The position numbers and the translations under genes were made by a program. 64,000 nt of DNA. Source: Centroberyx gerrardi (lineage: Eukaryota > Chordata > Actinopteri > Beryciformes > Berycidae). Positions 35,272 to 47,217 of the stretch are shown here, piece by piece. The notes beneath the pieces are model-generated. The model did not search any database and had not been told where the DNA came from. It saw only the letters and a list, made by a program, of their open reading frames with translations. The stretch is taken from contig NC_135998.1 in assembly GCF_048128805.1 (NCBI RefSeq), positions 15,847,656 through 15,911,655 of the forward strand, given 5' to 3'. Every line of letters begins with the position of its first letter. Within the stretch, counting starts at the first letter, position 1.

Positions 35272-35276
35272 ATTGG
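35272..35276 (-). promoter_or_regulatory. tesc: Candidate CCAAT box of tesc
   Basis: CCAAT on the minus strand about 50 nt upstream of the tesc start codon, in a locally GC/CpG-richer stretch (35240-35480). A second CCAAT (plus orientation) lies at 35247-35251. Suggestive only. Confidence 0.3.
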
Positions 35277-35570
35277 TATTAACGTAAACTATTGGAACTG
35301 AATCGATGTTGGTTCAGAGGATCATGTTTCGGTATCGTTCATCTCCACTCTAATGTTTCTTTAAAACAGATCTAAGCTCACACCTCCTTGCGTTTAGCTT
35401 CCCCCCCCCAGTCGCCAGGCAAGTCCTGACACTCATCCTCTGACTAGCGCGCACTTCCGCAACTACGGTTCTGACGACGCCACTGTGTTTGGAACAACAG
35501 GCTGCAGGTTGTATTATTCATGCAGACTTGTTTACTTATTCATTGATAGCGACCATTGACTGTGAAATGT

Positions 35571-35599
<29 letters not shown>
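35571..35599 (+). repeat. 29-base G homopolymer flanked by a short inverted repeat
   Basis: GTGAAAT (35562-35568) and ATTTCAC (35603-35609) flank an uninterrupted run of 29 G. The run could form a G-quadruplex, and its length is unreliable in assemblies. It lies about 350 nt upstream of the tesc start codon. Confidence 0.9.
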
Positions 35600-35601
<2 letters not shown>

Positions 35602-36164
35602 TATTTCACGGGGCAGGAAAGAAGTAAATTATTAAAGCTATGAAATAGCAATTTGCAGTCTATATTTGAGAATGGATAGAGAGATGGTAGGACTTGTCCA
35701 ATCTTCCCTATTGGAAAGTAACACATTATAGGCTACTGTAGCAGAAGTATGGGACTGACCTGAAGATGAGAGAGATTATATCAGGAATATCCCTGTAATC
35801 TGCAATGTTCAAATTAAAGCATTTGTAGTGTGTACAAACAGGTTTGCCTCAGCAGAACCCCTCTTGGGAGATGATGAAATGACCTCAATTTACTGCTAAA
35901 ATGCACAATGACAGTTAAAGATCACAAATCTGTAATGAAACAGTAAATCAAATTTACATGTAGCTCCATCTTTGGGAGGATGTAACCTTGGTAACCACCA
36001 GACTCTCCAGTGAACAAAATCCTGCATAATTTCACAATCAACACCTGGTACACGTAGGCCCCAGATGTTTCCCAGTTTATTGACATTAACAGCACCCAGA
36101 GTAAAATGCCCAGAAGGTATCCATAAGCAACAGAGCAATGGTTTTGGTTCTTTCAGTTAATATA

Positions 36165-36198
36165 GTCCTGTTGCCTAGTTTGCACTAGGCAACAGGAC
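36165..36198. repeat. Perfect hairpin, 14-bp arms, 6-nt loop
   Basis: GTCCTGTTGCCTAG (36165-36178), loop TTTGCA, exact complement 36185-36198. Confidence 0.9.
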
Positions 36199-36995
36199 AA
36201 AGACGGTTGTCACACACATGAAGAAAAGGGATCACACACTACCCAATTGTGTCATTCAAAAATGTTTTCCCATTCATCCATAAAAGTACACTGTAAATAC
36301 AGTGTATCACTTAACCCAAAAGCATCTTAGGCAATAATTATTAAGGACTTGTGTGTCAAGGCAGAATTTTTACAAGAGAGTCTAAACACGTAGGCTACTA
36401 TCTTAAAATACTCAGGAACACAACAGAGTGTTATTCACAGAGAGCAAGCTGTGGCTTAGAGCCCTCATAGCCTATTTGAGGAATTGTAATGTGTTTAAGA
36501 AAAATCCACCCTAAAAGTGAATTCACATAAGCCTTTTCTATTAGCTTGAACAGTTCAGTCTATATCTCTGAAAACAAAGATCTGGCGGCTCCCAGAGCTG
36601 GAATCCAGAGATTGAAAGTGTGATTTTATTTTTAAAAAAAAAATACTGTGCTATAAACAATGAATGAAAAGTTGATTTTGTTGACTGTTTGAGTTTTCAT
36701 CCTGAAATGAGCTTTAGTACATAGTTGCACTCAAAATTAATGTGAAAATGTAAACATATGCCTGGAAAATTACTCGAGATACTATCTAGTGTCAAAAAGT
36801 CGCTTTGACAACTTGTTTATGTACCCAAATATAGACTAAACTATTGACTATCAAAGAAATAACAAAGGTAAATTCAGTAAAAATGTCACATACTGGATGT
36901 TAGACCATATCTTACAAATGTGTAGTATTAAAGGTGCGCCACATGGTGGCAGCATTGTATCAATTCTACAGTTACTATAGCACCAATTTCTGATT

Positions 36996-36998
<3 letters not shown>

Positions 36999-37041
<43 letters not shown>
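36999..37041. repeat. (GT)n microsatellite
   Basis: About 21 GT units. Confidence 0.95.
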
Positions 37042-37042
<1 letters not shown>

Positions 37043-39885
37043 ACTTGTGGCATTGTTTAATAAATGTTTTACTTTAACAGATTTTCAATCAATTTATGAT
37101 AACAGTTATAGCCATTTAGTTGTGTCTAATGTTAATCACAGTGATATAGTGCTCATCTCCAACACTTTACATGGGCGAATAGTAAATTGTCAAATACTAC
37201 ATCTTGTTCCTCTTCACTTTTAAGACACAATGCAGGTCTTAATAAAAATCTGATATGGGGATCCCAACCTACTTTGTAGCTGTCAAGCCCCACCCCCTGC
37301 AATTGTCGCAGCCACCTATCATAAGCCAGTTTTTCCACAGCTAATAATAAATGAATGAGTGAGTGTCACAGGTACACCTGCAAAATAGATTTCAAATCGT
37401 GGGCAAAATCATTGTAACCTACTAGCCACAGTACATGCAGGTCATTTCTGTGGTAACTGATAGCGACATGAAATGGAGATCACTTCCTGAAATCTCCTGT
37501 ATCCCTTCTAGATTCCATTGTCCCGGTCGTCTCTGTCATGCATTGATAACATCACAAATAGGTCAAAGGAAAACCATGTAGAAGCTACATTTTTCTCTTT
37601 AGAATCAGATGCAGTTTTGTGTGTAGAACATTACCATAATGTTTACACCTGAGGATATTTTATAAGTATTATAGTGTTAGTATGAGTCAAATTCCTGTCT
37701 CTCTTTGGAAGTTCATCCTTTTAAAACCAGAGACCATCATCATCATCCTAATTTAATTATTGTTAACACAAAATTACAGATGTACTTACATGTTAAATTA
37801 CCAGTAGATGTACCTGAAAATATTACTAAATAAAAAATGTATTTATATGGAAGAGTACTGTAGAGAAGTGTATTGCATTCACCTGGAAAAAAACATTCAG
37901 CCTGCTTTTGTTAATGAATGACATTTTTTCCTCATAATTCTAAGATAATGATCTCCATAAATCCGGGGCAGAGATGATGATGTGTGCTTGTAGAGGTGAT
38001 TTTTTTATCTTCCAGATGAATGCAATACGCTTCCATAAATTTAACCTAAACTGCTTGTCTTTCACCTTACTTTTTCCTTATAGACAAATATACCAATACT
38101 GACTTGTAAATATCTGAATGACCTATTATATTATGACACTAATTAATTGATCCTTTATGTCTCCTTACAGTATGGTTTCAGAATAATGAACTGGGAAGAA
38201 ATGAATTACAATAAGTAATTTAGGCTTATAACTGTCTTCTGATGCAAAGTAACCCTTCGTTATTATCTCATTTTGTTTCTTTAACAAGTAAACAAATCAG
38301 TAATTACTACTAAATGATCAAGTTGTTTACTATAATATGTTTCCTTAGCTTAATTATTGCATATTACTGTGTCCTTTATGTGAGGTTAGTGAAGCATTTC
38401 AGAATAATGAGCCGCAATGCCGTAGCCTGCCTCATTGAGGAAATAGGTTTTTTTAATCTTTAATTAATTTACCATAAAAGTAATGTTGTTTATATCGGTT
38501 GACATGTTGCATTTACATGTATGACAGCCATTCAATAAGCATTAGATGTTTATGTGGCCATTACCAGAGAACTGCAGCATGCGTTTCAGTCTCACGTTGG
38601 CAAACCAAACAAACCTCTCATCATCACATGAAAACAAACAAACAAATAAATGGTTATTTTCCACAAATGGATATGTTCTCAGTTGACTGACAGTATGTGA
38701 CAGCTAAAATGGTGTACATATTTTTTTCATCTTCTCTTGCTCAGTACTGGTTTTGTAAAGCACTATAGTACAGACTGGTTTTGTATTTTTAAAGCTATAT
38801 AAAGTTAACTTGACTTTTTGAGGCTGTAAAAGGTTGTTTATACTTTTTTATTTGTAAACATTTGATTAAAACCTATTCTAAAACCAAATATTTTGAGTTA
38901 TGATGGGTTAAAGAAATTCAAAAAAAGCTTATTTTACATATAAGTCAAACTTGTAATACAGGAGTTACAAAAGCAGGGGGACGCACAGGGTCGAGAGAGC
39001 CGTATCTCTCAAAGAGTATATACTTTTTTGATTATTTAGCCACTACTAATGATAAATAAGTGACACCCATGAAAACATTTATATGGTACTGGAATGTTTT
39101 ATTGTATGCTATGGTTGTAGGGTTCCAATGTTTAAACTATAAATATGAGTAGCCTGTCCAGCCTGCGTCAGTGTCACTTTGAATCGTGAAGCCCAGAAAT
39201 GGTCTGACATGGTTTAATTCTCTGACAGCCAATGGCTTCTGACAGCTGAGGGTAGAGGAGAATGTTACAAGTGGCCACAAGAGGTCAACCAATTTAGGAC
39301 ATGTTCTTTAATTTCCTTGTGCTTGGGGGGCATCGATGCATCTAATACACAGTCAATTTGGTCTGAAAAACAATGCATTTTTGTTTCTGTAACAGTCTCT
39401 GACCTTGAAATGTTCTTTTCTGTAAAATTGTCTCGCTCGCTGCATAGTGTTTGTGTGTGTGTAATAATAACTCACCACACTATGTTTGATGGCTTGAAAT
39501 GGATTTGAATAAAGACTCTGCTTCGGAGGGGGAGAAAATAAGGTGCTTGTTATATACAGAGATAAACAGAGGTGGTTAAGCATGGGCAAGGAGAGAGGGC
39601 AGCCAGTGCCTGTTTTGCATGCACAGGGACTTCTGTGGGAGAAGGAGTTGACAGGGCGCCGCAGTGCTGCCTCCAGCTCTCAGACAACAGCTGCTCAGAA
39701 AGAAGCAGACGTCCTGGGGGTGCTGAGACATGTCTCGCTCTTTCTCCATCTCTCTTTTCACCTGTCTGTCTCCCTCTTTCATCACAGACATACGGTAGAC
39801 ACACATGCGATACACAATGTCACTCCAACCACCCATCCCTACACACGCACACAAACTCTCTCTTTTTCTCTTATACAAAGATACA

Positions 39886-39917
39886 CACGTACACACACAC
39901 ACACATACACACACATC
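39886..39917. repeat. (CA)-rich microsatellite
   Basis: Interrupted AC repeats within a longer CA/CT-rich tract (39835-39920). Confidence 0.85.
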
Positions 39918-41442
39918 AGGGTAGGTGGGCTGTGAGACCCATGACGAATGGGCTGATTGTCTGTGACACACACCTAGAATGAACCAGGTTTAACTGCATA
40001 TGGCTCCCATAATTGAACTCAAATCTGTTATTTGTTCTGCTAGCTTGGAAAGATTTTTTTGAAGAATAATTATAAATAAAGGGAATGAAATGTTCCTCAA
40101 CCAGAGTTGTCTGTACTGCTGTGGACAGAAATGTTCCAACACAGACACAGTTCCCTTATGTTAATATGTGACTTTGTATTGATATCAAAAAACACCAATT
40201 TGTTATTTGCCATGGTGTATCTTAGTAAGTGGGTGCGATAGCTTTCACATTCTTCTAACTTTTCCCCCCTGCAATGAATACGAAACCAGTTTCTGCTGAG
40301 TAATTTTTTCAACTGTAACCACAATTTTTATGCCTGTGATGCCTTTATATACTGTCACATTAAAATCAAGAGTGTTTGATGTGACAATTCAAATTTTAAA
40401 AATGTTACATGAAAAAAAAACAAAAAAAAACAAATAATATTGGAAAACTCATAAAAGGAGAAATCCTCTAGTGATAATGTATTAGCAGTCTATGTTACCT
40501 CAGAAGAGAGTATTGGTCTAAAATGGTTTGTCTCTGTACTGTAAAGTTAATCCAATTTAAAATCATGCTGTTTTTGAAGTCAAAGAAGTTAGTAATAAAA
40601 TGTTGCATAATTAATTCATTACAGGTTTCTCAATGGTCACCTCAAATTTATAATGCATGCCATACATTTATATAATTTGATGTACCTTGTGAAATAACTG
40701 AACATTAATGACCAGTTTTTGCTTGGGTATCTATTGCTTTTACCAAAACAAAGGTTTCCCACTCCTACAATCAAAACCACAAGAAGGGGGGAACGAAAAG
40801 TAAAGACGTTGAGGATTGAGGGAGAAAAAATGTATCTTATGAGATGGACTCTAGCTGAAAATGCCCCTGCCTTTGTGGCTGAAGAGAAAAAATTGTATTT
40901 GATCAGAATCTTGGACTTAACAACCCAAAGTTCTGTGTCCAACTGTGATGAGGACCCATGGCCCTGGCCCCCCTGAGCTAAGCTTGACAATGCATCAACC
41001 TTCGTCTCAATGGTTTTACTCATTGAGGTGCAATAAATAAAAAAAAGCAATTTCACAGGTTTTTTGCTTTAGAGTTGACAATGAGCGATGTGCTTTTTTG
41101 CTTTTTGCTCTTGGTTTTTCAATATGGAAAAGGAGCATATCATGGAGGCCTGGTCCAGGAATGCTCGGATTTTCTGATTTTTTTAAACTGAGACAAAGTC
41201 TTGCTGTTTTCTGGATTTTTGGAGAGCCGCTAACCCATGTTCCTCATGGTTTTCCTCATGATTTAGTGATAGTATCCACAATATCCACATTCATGCTCAT
41301 GCACCCAAAACATATGTCGTTATTACACACTTCCAAATAGCAGTCATATACAAGGACCTTCTCTAATATCACCGGCCTTGGTCCAATGAACCCTCACTTG
41401 AGGGGCAGAGAGAGGGAGGGGTGAGTGGGGCATATGCTGGTT

Positions 41443-41463
41443 TGTGTGTGTGTGTGTGTGTGT
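41443..41463. repeat. (GT)n microsatellite
   Basis: About 10 GT units. Confidence 0.9.
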
Positions 41464-42006
41464 AAGGTAGAGGCAGAGGCCAACAAGGTGATCCATCATA
41501 AGGGCATGCTTAAGCCCTATGCCGTAGGCTATAAGCACACCTTTTTTTCCAAACATAAGGGTTACCCCATAAAGGTTACAAGTAGGGGCAGACCTGACAG
41601 TTAAACCCAGCTCAGCATCCTGTCTAGGCGTACATCTGATGGATGATGGAGGATGCTGTTAGTATTGGCAATAATATTACACAGAATATAAGGGGTCAAA
41701 TTATCCACAGACTGAATTTCATTAGACAGTAAATAATGGCCACAGGGACCTTGATAAGGAATACCTGGAGCTTCTACAGGCTACAGGCTTTCCCCTATAC
41801 TACTTGGGTACTGCACTGTATCCACTGTACTACTACTGACTTTAGCCAAAGATGTGCTGTGGCCCTGGTAGTAGGCTATAATGCATTTGATAGAGGTTAT
41901 CGAAACAGGCTACAGCGACATACTGGAAAGGTGAAACCTATGTTTTGATATCAAAAACAAGGATAGCTGTCCAAGCCTTAAGAGGGAGTATTCCAGAGGA
42001 CGGACA

Positions 42007-42075
42007 TAAGATAAGATGAGATTGCACTTTATTGATCCCCTATGGGAAATTCGGGTGTCACAGCAGCAATTGGCA
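42007..42075. repeat. Dispersed fish repeat (LINE-tail type)
   Basis: 'ataagatgagattgcacttt' then 'attgatcccctatgggaaat' belongs to a common fish repeat pattern (actttattgatccc...ggaaatt). Orientation and class are unresolved. Confidence 0.55.
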
Positions 42076-43159
42076 GAACAATATACAGTACATTGGCAGA
42101 ACAAAGTACAGAAAAGGTAAAGAGGTAATACAGATAGTACAGGAGAGATATAAGGTAATATAAACAAATATAAAACAAGTAAGTGTCTAAAAATGGTGTT
42201 GAGCATCACAGAGGAGAGATCTTTTGGGGCAGTATATCGAGGGATAAGTTATCATGGGATGGAGCACAGGAGTATGAGTATGACTTATAGTCTTATGAGA
42301 TTTGGGCCCAGTTCAGTGGGGTGTACGAGAATACTACACACTCGCTTTAAGTTGTGCTGCTCAGTTTCTATGCCATCTTAGCTATATACAATAATACAGC
42401 GAGTAAGTTGTGGTTTCCACTCAGTAACTTGCCATGCCATCCTCATGTCATCCTCCCCTGACAGAGGTATATCAACCACATAATGTAATTAATCTTAAAT
42501 GTGATGAAAATGAAGACTTATCAAGGAACTTCAATGTAACTTATTCAGTGTTGGTTAAAAATGATGCAAATCATAGCCATCGTTGTCTTCATCCTAACCT
42601 ATTCCAGCTTGTTGTGCTTGGCATGCTCCCTTGACACCTGGGACAGATGACACGTCATCTTCAGTTTTGACCAGTTCATCCCCAGCATCCTGTTCATTTT
42701 CATTCTTGCATGGAGAAATATAGTGGGGATATGAGAGCGAGAGATGCTTTGGAGTTATGAAGGGACACTGGTTAATGTTTCATATAAAGGGAAAAAAATG
42801 ATCAGAAAGAAATGGCTATGCTTGGATAGACTGAGGAGTAGTTTCCATGTCCTTTTCTCTTCTAACTCCCCCTCTTCACCTCATTGAGGTTTGATGCTAG
42901 GGCAGGAAGAGATGCTGGAGGGACAGAGAGAGTGAGAATATGAACACAGTGGAGGCCCTGTCACTCACTCAGACACACTCAACTAGATACTCACTCACAC
43001 ACATGACATTCACAGACAGTCACAGAAAATGACATTCACAGTAACGCTAGCTTCCTAGCAGTAGTGGTGAACCCAAATGTTAAAAATAGCAATAGGCTAG
43101 CAAGATGCCTCGATTATTTCTGCCATCAGTAACAGTTAGACGGAAGGAAGGACCGCTGC

Positions 43160-43253
43160 AACCACAGCTGGTTCTGCGACCACAAGCGACCCCACGTCTA
43201 CTGCAAAGCCAGGAAGTTTGAAAGAGCTTGTGGTCGCAGAGCCAGCTGTGGCT
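43160..43253. repeat. Foldback inverted repeat, 28-nt arms
   Basis: Arms 43160-43187 and 43226-43253 match at 25 of 28 positions by eye around a 38-nt loop. An RNA from either strand would fold into a hairpin. Confidence 0.75.
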
Positions 43254-44787
43254 AAGAACTGAAGAGTGTCTCAGTTCAAATCAGTAGGGATCATCCAGCC
43301 TACACCCTGTATGTTTAGGCTATATTTTGGTGGTAAATTGCCCAAGGAACAGCTACATGGCCTTAAAAATAAAACATTGCATTAAATCATACTTAACATT
43401 ACCTGCCACTTAGAAGTGACAGTAGCTTAGCTTGGTGAAATTTTCTTATCTTCCCTGTGTAGGCCTAGTGCCCTTCGCAGGTCCAGGCTGATGGGCAATG
43501 AGCCTGAGCCTCTGTCATTGTTTTCCATGCAGTCTGACAGAAATTAAGATAATAAAAATATATATATACAGTATATATAACTGAACTGTAATGGGAACTA
43601 TGCAGGCAGCTAATCAGTTAACATTTCAGTTAACATCCTACTCCTTTTCTGTATTGACAACCATCAAACAGCAAAAAAAAAAAAAAAAGCGTATCTCTTT
43701 CTTTTTATGTGGTGTCAACTCAAAAGCAAAAAAGCAATTCAATTGCTTTTTTATTTAGTGCACTTCAGTGAGTAAAGCCATTGAGATTAAGGTATATGCA
43801 TTCTTGGTTGGAATGTGCTTTATCATACCACTAATGTTATCTCTTGATAGAGATTTTTTGATACACAGAGCACAGAGTATGTTGTAGTATTTTGTTGTAG
43901 GTTTACAATATTGTAGGTATACAATACTGTCGTAAAAATTGCAATTTAATTATGATATTCCGATGCAAAAGATCACACAAAGGCAAGCACTATTCAGTGC
44001 ATCCCCCAACCTAATGTCTGTTATTTGTAGGCAGCAGCTTGCCCTCTGTTGCTCCTTCACAGCAAAGGAAAGTAAATAAGAAAGGAAAATCAAAAGCCAG
44101 TTGGTTTATTGTGTAGACATGTGGCTCAGTTCTGCTCGGTTTGTTGCTCAGCCAAACAGGGTGACAGAGAGGGATTCCATCAATACTGACAGGCATGTTC
44201 TCCAGCAGCTTGTGTATACCTCACCTTGCAATCTACAGATGGATTTACACTTTCTGTGAACAAGCTAGGTCTCTTAGTGGCATATTTCATTACACGAGTC
44301 ATGCACAATTAGTTATTTTTCTCAGGTTGAAGAGGGATTCTTTCAGACCTGGAGAAGCATGACTTGGAAAAAAAAAAGAGAAACTTCTTTTCCATTAGAA
44401 TTAGCAATGCTTTGTTGGCCAGGCTAATTCAATTTGGGCAGGATGGGATTTTCCCTGTAAAATGCTGGCAATTGCATCATGAAATCAATGAGAATGGCAT
44501 CATTTATCTCCATAACCAGACACACTGAGGATATGTCACATCAACAGAAGCACTTATTTGGCCATCTGACTCTGTTTGTCTTTAAATGTAAAATATAGTT
44601 AATGCTGAAACTTCTCTGCTGTCTACTGTACTGTAACCAAATGAAAAACACCCAGTCAGGAAATGCTGATTAATGGAAGCACTGCATATTCACTTGGCTT
44701 GGGGATTAAGCAGAAACTCAGTGTTAAAAAAGACAGTTTCATTCTACTAATGCAAATAGTTTTCTCCCTGTTTTCTTTTCCTATTGG

Positions 44788-46960
44788 TTAGTTAGCTAAT
44801 TGAATGCATTGTGATGCCCGCACCACAATTAAGTTTGATTTTGTGGAAAGGAAGGTGACTTCTTGGAGCCCATAACATGGACAATCCCACATGCCATTTC
44901 TTGCTTGGCAAAAACAGCTTATGTCTCTGTTCTTGATGATGCCAGATGTTTTGCTGACAACTTGGTGGATTTTCAAGGTCCCCTTTATTCTGACAAAAGG
45001 CACCTCCAGCATTGTCTGTGCCATGCTCTCCACATCCTGGTCACTTACATAGAACAGCTTCACCACCGTTCCTGATTCCTTCAACTCCCTGAAAAAGGAT
45101 TTTGCATCAAGGATATCTCTCCCCTGGTGGACCAAGGTATCAGCCATCTTAGCCACTTTCCATGACTACAGATCAGGTAAAAAATCCCTTCTGCCCATAC
45201 TAAGTGGCATGGCCATCGCTGAAGAAATGGAGATTGTGCATTTCAGGATACTGAGCTTTCACCATGTCCAGGATGGGGTTAAGGTGTGCCCAAATCGCTG
45301 CAAGATCACGGCTTCTGTTTTGGGAGATGGTGCATATTAAGGACATGGGGGGCTGATCCTTCACACAGAGAACACCTTTAGGGGGTGTTGCTTGCTTATG
45401 TGACCCACCCAAATGCACAGATTGTATTTCACTTCCATATTTAAAGTTGTACTTTTCACTAAAGTCTATGTGTATAAGACTATAAGTCATTGGAAGTCAA
45501 ATTTTCTCAGAGCATCCGGTAGCACCGAATGTTAAAGATGTGCCTCCTGAATTTGTACATTCTGTCATGGAATTGCGAAACAGGGTCTTCCACAGTGGAA
45601 GACCCTGTTTCATAGTCAAATCTTTTTTTTTTTAAAATTTATGCTCCCTTTTTATTTATTAGGTATGGAGCTTATCTTCTCTTCGAATTAACCTGAATTT
45701 GTGTGGTCAGTCTTTTCCAGACACCACAGTGATACAGTTGATCCTCATTTGATAGTTGTTTAGCAAGAATGCAAGTTTTGTGGTCACATTCCCAATAGAA
45801 ACACTCCTTTGAATTACTACAAACAGCATTTTCAACCATTGCATCCAAATTTTTGTAATCTGTGAGGACAATTTTATACAGTTAATCTGCCATAAACTGA
45901 AGGTTCTCATGTGTTTTACATTGGCATGTTTCTCTGACACGCTCAGTTGGTGCTACAACCCAAAGGGCGTCTCCCTGCAGAAACTGGCATAAGATGTCAC
46001 TTCCATTCTCAGCAACAAATCTTCGGTGGAGATTCATTAGGAAGTTATTTTTTGTAGAGTGATGGTGTTCTTTCCAGTAGTCAATCTGTTTACATCATCT
46101 CTCAGGTACAATTCTTTCACCTTTTTTATTGCAAAGCAAACAAAGCTTGACTGATATTTGATGTTGTGTGATCCTCTTTTGTTTGAAAATCCAATGCCTT
46201 GCTGGCACAGTAACAAGTTTTTGAACATATAGTTTGACTCTTTTCTTTGGCAGCTTTGTACTGAAAGTTCTGAGGTGTTTTTTTACTAGTGAGGAAACAC
46301 AAACCTTGAAGAATGTCTCTCATCTTTTGTGCTGGGCTTTCAGGGTTATACTCTTTATCATGCAAGCGGTAGTACTGTTTCTTGAATCTTTTGCATTTTC
46401 TTGTATTATTCTCAATCTCCTACTTTTCTTTGTTGATACCCATGTGCCTCTCATATGCGGGCTCTGTGTCCTCGGATTTGTTGTTATAACAATAACTTAC
46501 TATTCCATTCCAAATACAGGATGTTCTCAGACAAAGTGAGGAATTAAAATATAATTCATAATCCTAATTCAAATGCCAGCATAAATCCAGGATCAGTCCA
46601 AGTCCTTATCTGAGAAACCAGACTATTTTCTGATTCAAAACTTTTCTTCCATATCACAGTTCTATAAACATGTACTTGACATACATTACTATTTGGAGTT
46701 ACATTTACTGATCTTGAATGCAACTTTGTTCTCATCCTCTTGAGTACAAGGGGTCTCAATACTGTCTCTTCTGTGATCAATTTTGCGCTGTGCCGTGCCT
46801 GGTTTACCCTCCATCTCATGTACTGCATTCTCTGTTCTCTCTTTGCGAGGTCATTTATCCTCTTTTTTTTCTATTATTTACATCATTTAGATATTTTTGC
46901 TGCTTCTGTTGAAGATAAGCTGCTCTGCGCATAGGGTCTGCATCCCTACGTTGCCTTTAT
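44788..46960 (-). pseudogene. Decayed DDE-type DNA transposase
   Basis: Broken minus-strand frames, read from 46960 down, give a coherent protein. A basic N-terminal region comes first (AAYLQQKQQKYLNDVNNRKK, then MQYMRWRVNQARHSAKLI, both near 46930-46770). LYLRDDVNRLTTGKNTITLQK-type sequence is near 46120, and KHANVKHM near 45930. HIDFSEKYNFKYGSEIQSVH and HLGGSHKQATPPKGVL follow (45470-45370), then AAIWAHLNPILDMVKAQYPE and LHFFSDG (45300-45210), and a C-terminal part with IHQVVSK and RDISCFC (44960-44850). HIDFSE and FFSDG look like the first two catalytic Asp contexts of an RNase-H-fold transposase. I recognise the family from many fish and invertebrate unnamed proteins but cannot name the superfamily. 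Stops and frameshifts make it dead. Confidence 0.6.
45577..45611. repeat. Perfect 35-nt palindrome, 17-bp arms, 1-nt centre
   Basis: GAAACAGGGTCTTCCAC, A, then the exact complement. It interrupts the decayed transposase between its two conserved blocks. Confidence 0.95.
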
Positions 46961-47183
46961 AGCCCCTGTCTCTCAGTGTTTTTCCATATTTTTCAAAGAT
47001 GGAGGCCTCATGATGTTAAATCACTTCAGGCAGTATTCAGCAGTGGAACTGAACTTGCTACCAATCCTACCTGTGCAACGTTAGATTTGCTATTGCATAT
47101 GTAGGCCTAAGGTAGACACAGAGTAGAAACTTCTAGCTAATGTTGTCTAGCAAAACAGAGATAAGCTATGACATGATTAGTCA

Positions 47184-47217
47184 CTAATCATATCACTATG
47201 ATTAGTGATATGATTAG
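47184..47217. repeat. Perfect hairpin, 14-bp arms, 6-nt loop
   Basis: CTAATCATATCACT (47184-47197), loop ATGATT, exact complement 47204-47217, at the 3' end of the antisense LINE remnant. Repeated ATTAG units around it suggest a LINE tail repeat. Confidence 0.85.

Larger units (their letters stand above)
35610..44780. other. Long intergenic stretch, no gene recognised
   Basis: AT-rich sequence with microsatellites (36999-37041, 39886-39917, 41443-41463), hairpins (36165-36198, 43160-43253) and a LINE-tail-like repeat (42007-42075). The reading frames at 39543-39982 are low-complexity around a CA-rich tract. Frames at 40637-41056 (both strands) have no recognised homology. Confidence 0.5.

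Noticed and set aside
39543..39982. 130-codon overlapping frames on both strands
   Set aside because: Low-complexity CA/CT-rich sequence; no splice sites or homology.
40637..41056. 139-codon minus frame and an 85-codon plus frame
   Set aside because: No recognised domain; composition like surrounding intergenic DNA. Might be a decayed repeat.
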